The notes beneath the pieces are model-generated. The model ran no database searches. It was not told the origin of the DNA and worked only from the letters and a program-made list of their open reading frames with translations. Shown one piece after another: positions 21,921-32,800 of a stretch of DNA of 64,000 nucleotides. A program made the translations under genes and the position numbers. Position 1 is the first letter of the stretch. Each line of letters starts with the position of its first letter. Origin of the DNA: Norana najaformis (lineage: Eukaryota > Annelida > Clitellata > Crassiclitellata > Hormogastridae); the NCBI GenBank assembly GCA_964023275.1, contig OZ029927.1, positions 8,410,720 to 8,474,719 on the forward strand. The letters are read 5' to 3'.

Positions 21921-23500
21921 ATGCCTACGTGTTGTTGCGTAACGAAATGCAAAGGAAAAAGAGGTCACAAGTTTCCTAAAAACAACCGTGCATGTAGAAA
22001 GCAGTGGTTTGCTGCTATAAAAGGTGACATATGACGTGTTACTGCTATGTGTGTGCTGTGCGATTTTCATTTCACGGATTTCTCGAGTTACGGTAAGTTA
22101 ATTTAAGCTATGTTTACATTTTAAAGGTAATTCGCAGGCTAAAGTAGTAATCGTAAACTCGAAATTTCGAAAACACTATTTAAAAGCTAAGCGCAGGACA
22201 CCAGCTTATTCACGAGCGCTGTGTCAAGTCAGTGGGGTTGTCCAAAGATGCCATGCCAAGAACCAAGTCCTGTTGCCAGAAGACCAGAGAGAGAAGGGGA
22301 AAGGAACTGCTAGTGTTGGTTGTGTTTAAGCTGAGAGAAATGGGATATAATAATATATTGAAAATATAACAATAAACTTTCCCCTTTTGCATTTGATTTT
22401 GAGTTTTTAAATCTCGAGGGATCATAAATGCCCTGGGTAAAAGAATTATAATAGTAATAATAATTATTATTTTAGTGATAATGTATGCTAATTATTATCA
22501 TAATAATAATTATTATTAGTTTTTTGATGATGATGATGATGTGATCCCTTAGGTACAAAAAAAATTATGCGAAGAGCTATAAGGTTTGTTGGGAAAATCA
22601 GGTCTTGTCCTCCACAGCGTCAGTTAACGTGCCTTGAAATACCATATAATAATAATTATTATGAGGTGTAGGTGAAATGAACAGGTTATTATAATAGACA
22701 TTTGCTGTAATTCTTCAGGTTACAAGCCACTGACAAAACGTTTGAAAGCGTCAGCTGTTCCAAATCAGGCCACTTGGAATTATCATTCATCTGCTCATTT
22801 ATTGTGCAGGACAGCTCGATTAAAGAATCGATCCAAGCAAAAAGTAAATAAATCAGTTGGAGTTCCTGACAGCATTCGCATGGAAGGCGAATTTACTGTA
22901 GGATTGGCACTGGAAATAGAGTCTTCACTTTCCAGCCCCAAACAGCTCACCATTGCAAAGACTTGGACAGTGGATGAAGCCATACAAGCAGCTCGTGCAT
23001 CTGTACAAACTTGGGAAATGCTTTCATTTTCAGTCTTTTCCATTATTAACAATGATAAGGTTAATTTTTACACAAGACTGGAAAACTATGCTAAATTTCA
23101 GTGTGTTTTTGCGAGTTTAGAACCAGCATCCTATTCTTAAAGTTATATGTATGGCGATGTGGAAAATATCTGTGTTGAGGATCAGTTTCTCATGGTGCTG
23201 ATGAAACTTTGCAGACATACCACAAATTTTGAACCGGGACTGATGTTTGGCCTGTGTGCAAGTCAGGCATATAACGATTTTTGTGCATAGATTCATTTCA
23301 TGTCACTGCAGTGGAGGGAGCTGAATTTGTGGCCTTTGTGATCAAGTGCATTTTTACGTCTTCTGATTTTCAACAATAGTTCCCAAACACATGTGTCATA
23401 GTAGATGGAACAGAATGCCCAGTTAGAAGTCCAACGCTGCCATTAATGCAAGCCACTCCACAAAATGTTGCAAGTGTTTCAAGGACACTTAATATGCACA
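21921..23500 (+). pseudogene. THAP-DDE transposase of the ISL2EU element, broken
   Basis: Exon 1 (21921-22092) starts MPTCCCVTKCKGKRGHKF and keeps the THAP zinc-binding layout: the Cys pair, the Trp in KQWFAAI, and the late CDFHF (Cys/His). A TGA interrupts it after KGD. A donor (G|GTAAGT at 22093) and an acceptor (TTCTTCAG at 22718) join in phase to exon 2, which is open to 23140 (YKPLTKRLKAS ... NFYTRLENYAKF). Downstream, broken frames read LMKLCRHTTNFEPGLMFGL, INFMSLQWRE-like text and VDGTECPVRSPTLPLMQ, the DDE_Tnp_4 core with one catalytic Asp. THAP binds the TIRs and the DDE domain cuts and joins DNA. This copy cannot make a working protein. Confidence 0.75.
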
Positions 23501-23949
23501 GCACTTTGTGTATGTGATGCCAAGTGCAGACAATGAAACCTTATATTTTATATCTTTTTCTGTGTGTCTTTGAGTTGATAATAAAAATCCAATTGTAGTA
23601 ATTGATTATATTATAAGTTATTAATAACTGAAAATGTAAAGCAGAGAACTGTTCCGTGTCATTCTTAGTGAGCATAATTGATTACTAGTCATCACAAATG
23701 AAAATGTAAATATGTCATTGTGTTTTTATTTCTATTGAGTAAGCGCTAGTAAAATGTTTTGTTTTAATACTACTGTGCTTCTTAAATTACAAAAAAAAAA
23801 TAAAAAATAGTATATTTAAGGTAAAAATTGAAAAAACTGTAACTCTGCCACAGCTATAGTTACTGTACCAGTCCCAAGCCTGATATTATTAAAGGAGGGC
23901 AGTTGTAAGTGCTTCCAATTCTTATTCTGCACATTCTTTTAATATTTCT

Positions 23950-24230
23950 ATCTTTTTTCTTTATTTTGCAGTTGTGCACTTTGACCTAAGCCATTGAACG
24001 ATGGCGCCGTATAAATTGCTGCATCCTTTTAATTTTGAATTCAGCATGTGTTCTTGGATATATGTACCAAACTATATTCTCCTGTGACCATCAAACGTGC
24101 CTGAAATGTTCATTTGTTTATATTTTGCAGTTGTGAACTTTGACCTCATTTTAAGGGATGATGGCGCCATATAAATCGTTGTATCCCTTTAAATATGGAT
24201 TCAGCATGTTGTTTTCAGTATGAGTGCCAA
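23950..24230 (+). repeat. tandem duplication in the transposon 3' region
   Basis: TATTTTGCAGTTGTG, CTTTGACCT, GATGGCGCC, TATAAAT and GGATTCAGCATGT-type blocks recur in order at 23965-24050 and 24120-24210 (period about 160 bp). The copies are diverged. Confidence 0.7.
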
Positions 24231-24371
24231 GTTTCATGTTTTTACACACTTGTTGAAGAATTCACTGCTTTTTTGGACCTTATCCACCCTACTACGACAG
24301 TGGCTGTTTAAACCTAGTCGCATACTGGCGCCACCTAGCGAAACTATATGGAACTGTTCACAGAGTCCCCT

Positions 24372-24415
24372 ATTGCCTCACCGCATGCAGGTAATTGGGC
24401 ACTCAGTTAGACAGC
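24372..24415 (+). mobile_element. LINE fragment, right half
   Basis: Continues the 21680-21783 frame (ASPHAGNWALS). It ends where the oppositely oriented LINE fragment begins. Confidence 0.6.
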
Positions 24416-24604
24416 TCTCCTCTCACTTTCTTCAGTTGTTGTATGTCATGTTTCAGATATGGGTTCCATACATGGATACAGTATTTCAAATGTGGCCTCA
24501 CCAATGATTTGTACAACTTCAGTAATAAATCCCTCTCTCTGCTAACTATTGTCCTCTTGAATTGTAGGCTGCTAGATACTAACCACAAAGTCCTGCACAA
24601 TTAG
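24416..24604 (-). mobile_element. LINE fragment (RT C-terminal part)
   Basis: The minus frame VSRERDLLLKLYKSLVRPHL then CIHVWNPYLKHDIQQLKKV is a textbook non-LTR segment after the RT core. It is open over its whole length and related to 9400-9830. Confidence 0.78.
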
Positions 24605-24619
24605 GGACAAACACATTGC

Positions 24620-25550
24620 AGGGCCAGTCTGTTACCTTCAGGTACCAAGTGAATCTGCTTCTTGCAGAGGTATTAATGCGCAAATTATCTGTAAAGTCAC
24701 CTTTGTTGGGTCATAAAGCAAGCGCACAGCTGATCGATACACTGCTTCGCATTTGACAAACATATGCATTGAAAAAGCCTTGCTATTCTTGTGCGAATTC
24801 ACTTGATGCTATTGTGCTACTATGACACTCGGACGGTGCATCGATTAATGTTGTATGATTTACTGTATTTAAGTGCTTGTTTTACACACGCAAAGCAGTC
24901 TTACATTGGGGTATAATTTACTACTATTACAGTATGGCGAACATTAATGTCGGATAATAGATTGACGATCGGTGGCGAGACATTAATTTTGGCCGACCTT
25001 TGTTTGTTAGAGATAATTAATAACTAGTATCAATGAGCGTCCTGAATGACGATCGTTTTGCGCGGTTCACTGACAAAGGTGACGAACATATAAAATCCCT
25101 CTACCCGATTCCGATCCAATTCCTTTCAATTAGTCGCTAATGTTAATTTGCCACAGAAACACTGCGATGTTAGGCTGACATACTGCGAATATAGCAAATG
25201 CTTACATACTGAGCATACAGTAAATGCGCTGGAATCCCTTGCATTGACGATTATACTACGTATTGAAATCATGCAATACTCTTATACCGTTAATTCATCC
25301 ACGTCTATTTATGATTAACGTATCATTTTATACGTGCATGTTGCACCACTAGTTTGTTTTCGAATTGCTTAGCGACGTATAAGTTAACTGATTATGCTAA
25401 ACGTAGTGTCCCGTTGCTCAGTATGTCGGCATTCTTCCCGGCTGATCAACTGCAGTTCGACCGGACTCTCCAACGGATTACGACTCCGAAACCTGGGTTC
25501 AGTTCCAAATGAATACCGAATGCCATGTTATGTACTATAATGACGACATA
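24620..25550. other. no recognised feature
   Basis: About 900 bp of apparently unique AT-rich sequence. A GGTTCAGTTCC patch near 25500 looks like a SINE B box but lacks a partner A box. Confidence 0.4.
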
Positions 25551-25555
25551 GTTGA

Positions 25556-25930
25556 CCTTAGATTGAGTACATAGATAAGATGAGACGAGATAAGATGAGC
25601 TGAGATTGGATAGCATAGGATAGCATAAAATAAGATAAGATAGGACAAGACAAGACAAAACAAGATAACACAGATAAGAGAAGGAAAGACAAGACTAGAC
25701 AAGACAATGTAAGTGTAGATGTAAATGTCCACTGTTTTATGTAGCGACCGTATGGTCTCGATCCTGCTTATTTTTCAATGAATTTATCAGGTGAGTTCCT
25801 TCACCACCACTGCCCGTTTAAATAGATGAGAGGAGGTGAGATAAGATGAGATGAGATAAGATATGACAAGACAAGATAGGGTTGGATTAGATTAGATTAC
25901 ATTAGACAGAATTGGTTTGGGTTAGATTAG
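25556..25930. repeat. GATAA/ACAAGA simple repeats around a retroposon end
   Basis: 25556-25705 and 25825-25930 are runs of AGATA, GATGA, GACAA and similar purine-rich pentamers. Between them (25706-25815) lies a copy of the (GTAAAT)n-linked segment, with GCGACCGTATGG and TTTTTCAATGAATTTATC. Confidence 0.75.
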
Positions 25931-25934
25931 TGAT

Positions 25935-26523
25935 TCATTAACCTTATCATGCATTTATACAAACTGTAAGCAACTGCAGTTTTGTCACCACCTAAGTAGC
26001 TAAGTTAGAGAAAGTCGTATTCACAGTCGTTCATCCGATTGCATGCATGGTTCATTGGATTCGGTTGGTTGCTGGGTAAATAAATATTCAAAATACATAA
26101 ATTATTTACGCAAGAATAAGCAGAAAGGTTGTATTGGTGTGTCTAGGTACAATGGAAGGGAGGAAGACACCGAGGCAGAGAAGGAAACGAACGAACCGAC
26201 GGACAGATGATAGCTGATGCAGACTATACTTGGATCCTGCAATTGTGATTCGCTGGCTTATACAAGAGCTTTCAGTGAAATGATTTCCATAATTGTTTGC
26301 ATAGGCTTCAATAACGTAGCAGTTGTCCGACTGTGACCAGTCACAATATAATACTGCCCTTTCATTGCTAATAAGATTTGTGGCTTATTCTACTGGCAAA
26401 AGCCACTGTTTAGAAGTCCTGCACATATTTAGCCTAACATCGCTGAAGTTCTACGTGCAGTATCAAGCAGCTGCCGACGAAAATCCACTTTCTAATGTAA
26501 ACACGTAGTCCTGACCTAAAGTG
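25935..26523. promoter_or_regulatory. 5' flank of the lectin gene
   Basis: No coding frame was recognised. A TATAATA at about 26346-26352 lies 170 bp before the start codon and could be a core promoter element, but nothing else supports it. The start codon context GTGATGG is favourable for initiation. Confidence 0.3.
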
Positions 26524-26578
26524 ATGGATCATCTTGAAGCTGGAGTGTTTGCCTATCTGGTGTTTCTAACATCCTTAG
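26524..26578 (+). CDS. lectin exon 1 (signal peptide)
   Basis: ATG in good context; hydrophobic FAYLVFLTSL; donor G|GTGAGC. It leaves one base, which joins GT of exon 2 to make Gly. Confidence 0.65.
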
Positions 26579-29500
26579 GTGAGCATCTTAGTTACATAAC
26601 ACAAATTATGCTTATAAGAAACATAACAAACCAGTAAAGCATTTTTTCAAATAGAACTACATGTTAGGGAAAGCTTGGTAGTGAAAGATCAAATTTTAGC
26701 CTATAACTTACTTGTCCTTAGCCGATATTTTAACCCATAACTGGCTTGCAGCGTGTTTCCACCTTGCTTAAATTTTACTTGCCAGCTTAATGTTTTTTTT
26801 TTAATTTCTAAATGTCTTGCATTTGCTTTGCTTACAACACATTCGCGACGTAGTGCTGTTTAACTAAGCACTAATTTTCTCCAATCTCAGTAGGAACGAC
26901 TGCTTATGCTTCCTGGTGTGTTATGTGCCTATAATGATGATTTCTGCCATAGATGTACAGTATATTGATGCCTTTCTACCCGCTTAGGTTGATGCTGTTT
27001 GTCCTGTGGTTATTTGAAGGTAACTTTCTGGAGGTGAATGTGGCGAGAGGTAAACCTACTTTCGCCAGTTCCGTTTTACTATATTATGGAACATTCGCCT
27101 ATCCGTCCTATGTCGTAGATGGAAATTACACGACGGAATTCGCAGTTCATATGTGTTTCCATGGAGACGATGGACCAGGTGGACCCAATTGGTGGTCCGT
27201 CGACCTAAAACAGATCGTCTGGATCGACAGGGTCGTTCTGACCAATCGCGGCGACTTTGATACGTGCACCAGGTACCCTAGCTGCAGTAAGTCATTTCGA
27301 CATAATGTGGCGGATCGGAATGAGGTAGGAATGAGGCAGGAGTAGCCAAGACGCGCTTTAGATAGCAACGAAAAGCTGCGCTTGTGTGCACGTTTCGGCC
27401 GTTTTAGTTACATAGGATTTTTGGAAATTATTGGCTGCTTTGTATTATATTTTGGGTGCTGATTTCATTTATGGGCTTTAGAAAGAGCCAACACGTCATA
27501 TTTTTATGGTATAGGTCATTTTTAGATCAGTAATCGTTACTTTCTGTAGGGGTACTTTATCGTTGTTGTTGGCAACACTGCTTATATTCCTCACAGGAAG
27601 TGGAAGAAAGCACATCAACTGAGCTCACTTTTGTTTTTTGTACTGTTCTGGAAACATGCACTGTTAGCTTCACAGTGAATTTCAGTGCTAAAATGGACAA
27701 AGGATAGCGTGGCGGGAGCATTAATTTACCAGAGAAGTTCTGCTTTGTGTGTGGCCAGTATATTATAAATCTAAGAGTCGTTCTTTAGCAAAGACTGTGA
27801 AGCAGACCTACTATTTGTATTCTGGATGTCATGAGGAAATCCATTCCCTTTGTCGTCTCCATGGTTGGGCGTGAGTCATCCAGTCACTTGGATGATTTTT
27901 ATTTTTGTCTTACTAAAAACAGAAGTTTTTCCAGAAAAGAAAAATCACAATATCGAGTAGGGGAGACCGGGTATGGTTGAAACACTTTTTGCATTTTGAA
28001 GTTTTTCATAAACATGGTAACACTTAAACTGTTGCATCAATATTGGCAGTATTATAGAATATGATCAATTTTTCTGTAAAATTTAAGATAACAATATGAC
28101 GAAAGTTTTAACAAGTGCACCCAGAGTGTTTCATTTTGCCCCATGCCGGAGCAGGTTGTAACACTCTGTGAGGTAAATTGAAGCATGCTAAAATATGAAA
28201 TTAGTATCCTAATTAAATTGCCAGTAATGTTTCAAAAACCCAGTGTTGTCATTCTAGGCATTATAATTCGATTAGTGACCTCGAGCAGAAGTGCTAATAT
28301 TTATGCAATCAGTCAGTCTTCATACCTATCTGCAATGGTCTTCGATAGCTGTTTAAGCAGCTCTCTAATTTCTTTGTAAAATGAGTTAACAAAGTAAACT
28401 TAACTACAATAGCTCTTGTAGCCAATATTATAGATTGTATTATAATTATTTAAGCTTAAACGTCGTCTTCACAGCCAGGACAAATGACGACCCCTGAACC
28501 ATCCCTGCATAGTTCATGGACCCAATTATCACACGATTCAGCAAGGTGAAACGCCTATGTTTCAACTTACCCCACATCTATGTCACAACTTTCAACGGTC
28601 ATTTGGCTTTCACATATAGCCGAGCAATATTCTCATTAAAATAAGCATACATTTGTCTAAAGAAAGGCCTATAATGCATTATACGATGCAAGACATTAAA
28701 AGTTCGTAGAAGTTACTCGCGTTGTGCAAAAAGCTTTTTCTCGAAATTTTCCAATAGTCTTTGCGTTTCAAACTTTGCATTAGGATGACGTAGCCGAGGC
28801 CTGTAGGCAATGGCGTCACCCAATTAAGGGTTGTCTTGAATAATCATAAGCAAAATAAGCGGTGTTTCATCCTACCCCTGCATATTACAACCAACCCTGG
28901 TCTCCCCTACTCTGATAGCAGTACGCTGACGACACTCAGCTTTACGGTGTCCTATCCCCCACACTGATTAGTGTGGCAAGGAAATACTTGCAGATTATCT
29001 CTTTTCTAATCAAGCAAATTTTTTTTCAATTGTGTGGCCATTAATCCAGATAAACCTGAGGCGATCATGTTTGGCTCAGGCCATCGATGAGTTCTCACCC
29101 TTCACATTCCAGCATTGACCTAGCTCGCACTACTGTTCTGCTATCATACACGGTTAAAACACTTGGGGTAATTTTGGGCAGCAATCTCACATTTCAACCC
29201 CAACAACAAACATCTACAAATCTTGTTTCTATCGTATCAGGACATTTCGTCACATCAGGTCTGCTCTTACCAAAGACATGTCACAAACTGTAACCTGTTC
29301 TCTATTCTGCTCTCGCCTTGATTATGCCAACTCGGTTTTTACAGGTACATATCTCAGATCTTGAACTCAAAAGGCTCCGACGCTTCCAAAATTCTCTGGC
29401 TCGTTTGGTGCTGAGTGCAACTCCTCAAACTTATTCCCTAGCTCTATTGAGCCAGCTGCACTCGCTTCCTGTGGAATTCTGGATAAGATTTAAACTAGCC

Positions 29501-29773
29501 TGTGTGACCTATAAAACTCATACGATGAGCACTCCTACTTACGTTCATTCACTAGTCTCTCCTTTCATACCTCCACACCGCTGCCCCGAGGGAATGGAAC
29601 CGACTACCAATGTTTCTTCGAAGCTCGAACTCATTTTTTCCTTCAAGAAACGCCTGAAAACTCACTATTTCTCACTGGCTTTCAAACATCTGGATATCGA
29701 ACTCTTCACCTGGCGACTAACTATCCGCGCCTCCGATTCGCATTTCTGTGTGACAGCGCGCGTTACAATTTTC

Positions 29774-29828
<55 letters not shown>

Positions 29829-32800
29829 TAATAACCGACACCTCATCCAAAGGGACCTGACAGCCGTAACATCCTGTGTAACATCTGAATACCACCAAGC
29901 CAGAATAAGAGCTGTCACATCACCACATTGAGGTGATTGGCTTCAGGCACTTCCCATCAGTGCCTGGCGCATGAGACTTGATGAGGCTGTCCGCATAGCA
30001 ACTGGCCTGCGCCTCGGGGTTAAACTCTGTGCCCCACACAAATGCCCTGATGGCTCGCATGGCCTTTCTTGTCACCTGGGCCAAGGTTGGACATCAACAC
30101 ACGCCCTTGTAAACGACATCATTTGGCGTGGCCTCGTCAAGGCTGGGTATCCCTCAACAAAAGAGCCGGCGGGTCTTGTCAGGTCTGACGGGAAGCGTCC
30201 TGATGATGTGCCACTCTGATCCCGTGGGAGAGCGGAAAATGCCTGGCCTGGGATGCCACTGTCATCGATACCTTGGCAGAATCCTATCGTCCCATGGCTG
30301 CCCAGACCGCAGGGGCTGCCGCTGAGATTGAAAGAAAAACAGCCAAATATTCTGCCATTTTTTCCTTAACAGCCCTGGCCATCGCCTCGCCCAGATAACG
30401 GACGACACAAGGGAAACCACTTTTCTCTACCAACGCTTATCAATGGCCATCCAACGTTTTAACGCAATTGCTTTTCACAACACTTTTGACTTCGAACACG
30501 ATATCGCTGAAGATTGGCCATCCCAGAACAATGCAGTCCCTAATTTCTGAAATCCTGAGGGATCATAAATACCTCGGGTAATAATAATAATAATAATAAC
30601 AATAATAATTATAATAATAATAATACTAACAAGAATAATACCCAAATGTACCTTTTGGATGTAAGGCCAGTTCCTCACGGAGAATCTACATTAGAAGACG
30701 TTGAGCCATACACACCGCCTGAAATTGTTTCAGACTCTACATACAATCTTGAAAATGTATGTAGGCCTCACCTGAGTCAGCAAAATGAACTCAATGATCT
30801 TGTACGAGATCTTGCCCTATCAAACAATAAGATGAGCTTTTAGGTTCACGACTTCAAGAGTGGAATCTTCTGGCTATAGGGGTTCAGAATTTCATTATTT
30901 AGAAAAACAAATATGGTTTTGTCTTCATTTTACAATATGTTTCTGACGGAAATATGATTGTTTCTGTTTCTGCACGGATATTTTGTGATCAGTCAAAGAA
31001 AATTTCCGACCCTTCTATCTTCCACAGTCTGGATTCTGCATCCAATCACAACTTTAGTAATAATTCTCCTGTCCGCAACTTAGGTGTGCTATTCGACCGT
31101 ACGCCTTATCCGATGGTTTCACGCATCTATCCCGCTCTTGCTTCATGCATATCAATGACCTTTGCAGAATCTACCTTATGCTTGACTTCAAAATTGCATT
31201 TACCATCGCTACATCATAGACTATGCTGAACTAGACTACTGCAATTTAATTTTCCTGAATATAGACGCGACCAAAATAAACCTACTTCAAGCTATTCAGA
31301 TTGTTTTCGCTCGTGATGACACCAAAACCTCCAAACACGATAACATCACTCTAGTTGTCAGATCACTTGACTGACTTATAAACACCACAACAAGATTTAA
31401 TAGAGTACAGAGTCCTATCACTTCTCTACAACACACCAATCCTTCCAACATTCAAAACTTTGTCAGTCATTTACAAACCACCTTTCCGTTCAACTCGGTC
31501 TTCTTCTGTGCTAAGATTTTCCTGTCTTCCCGTCGATTCATCCTTAAAATACGAAAATAGTTCAATAGCCATACCTGCCCCACCCATCTGGAATAAACTT
31601 CACGCAGAATTACAGCAGTCATCTGATCCATCCTGCGAACTCACCGATAGTACAATCCTTGCAATCTACATGTATTTGCGGGTCTTTCACTCAAAACTAA
31701 AAAACCCTTTTCAAGAAACACTATCCTGGTTCTTCCTCTACCGTTTATCTGTCTCGTCGCTCCAATTCTGAACGCCATCTACCATAACCGTCCGACTACC
31801 TAATACCTCACCTCATCTCACCTGAGCGCATGTGAGTAAGCTGCTTTCGCGACTTACCTTTGTTTAGGCGCTATGCAAATCATGAGTTTACAGTTATGAT
31901 ACGAGTTAGACAACCTTAACTACAGTGACCGTGTGGCTAAGGCGTCTGATTTTTACCTGGGTTTGAAGCCCGGGCTGTTATATAAAATCGACATTGGTCC
32001 TACTGTCGAACTTCGAATGTCAGTGCCATCATCTTAAATACGATGGCGTCTTTAAACCGAACGCACGCGCTCAATTTACCTATCAGTTCTTCATTTGAAT
32101 CTTTGACTAAACCTCGCATCAAAGTATTATTGTCCTCAAACGGTCTAATTATCACTTAGCGCCTTGTTGGGGGGGTTCTGAAATCCGCTATTCAAATTTT
32201 CATACATAAGATCGGATAAATACACGTCGTCAAGAAATTAAGGATCTGTTTCGCTTGTTTTATCTTTCTGTCACACATCACTTTGGGTTCGAAACCCGGT
32301 AGTCGTAACATGTAGCCTAATCCATCAATTCAGAGTTTGTCTTCCTATTCATGAATTGAATGAGCTTTTTTATTATAGGTTCTCGTCTGGATTATTTTAT
32401 TGTTGGACTAACAAATGTCACTCCTAGTCTAGAGACGGTCGTCCGAGATAAATATCCACAGTGTGGAACATATCCTGGAACAGTTCCTCCTGCCACCAAC
32501 GTTACACTTATATGTGGTGCAAGGACTCCACCAGGAAGATACCTAATTGTCCAGCAGCCATTAAGTGGACCTGGAGCTTTGACTTTGTGTGAAATTGAAG
32601 TGTGGCCCAAGCGAACAAGTAAGAGTTTAAAGTCCTCGTCGTTCAGTTGGCTTATCTTGTACAACAGAATCCCAATGTACTATCTAATATTACATGTCAG
32701 TGTAAGTCGAATGTGATATTTTCTAATTCAGAAAATCTTTCCTTGAAAAGCCAGACGTTTATTATCTTCATTCTCAATTAACAGATGTCATACATACACT

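Larger units (their letters stand above)
21784..24371 (+). mobile_element. ISL2EU-type DNA transposon with TIRs and AT target duplication
   Basis: The left end AGGGGACTCTGT...GGTGGCGCCAGTGTG and the right end CATACTGGCGCCACC...ACAGAGTCCCCT are inverted repeats spanning about 45 bp. Both are flanked by AT (21782-21783 and 24372-24373). Removing the element and one AT restores an open LINE reading, which confirms the borders. Inside are a THAP exon, a second exon and a decayed DDE transposase on the plus strand. A short retroposon-like insert with a (TAA)n tail sits in the intron near 22395-22510. Two tandem segments lie before the right end. Confidence 0.8.

Noticed and set aside
25437..25530. 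SINE-like GGTTCAGTTCC box
   Set aside because: No A box at the right distance and no shared body.
29665..29898. Frames with long runs of Ile
   Set aside because: Product of the (AAT)n tail of a LINE.
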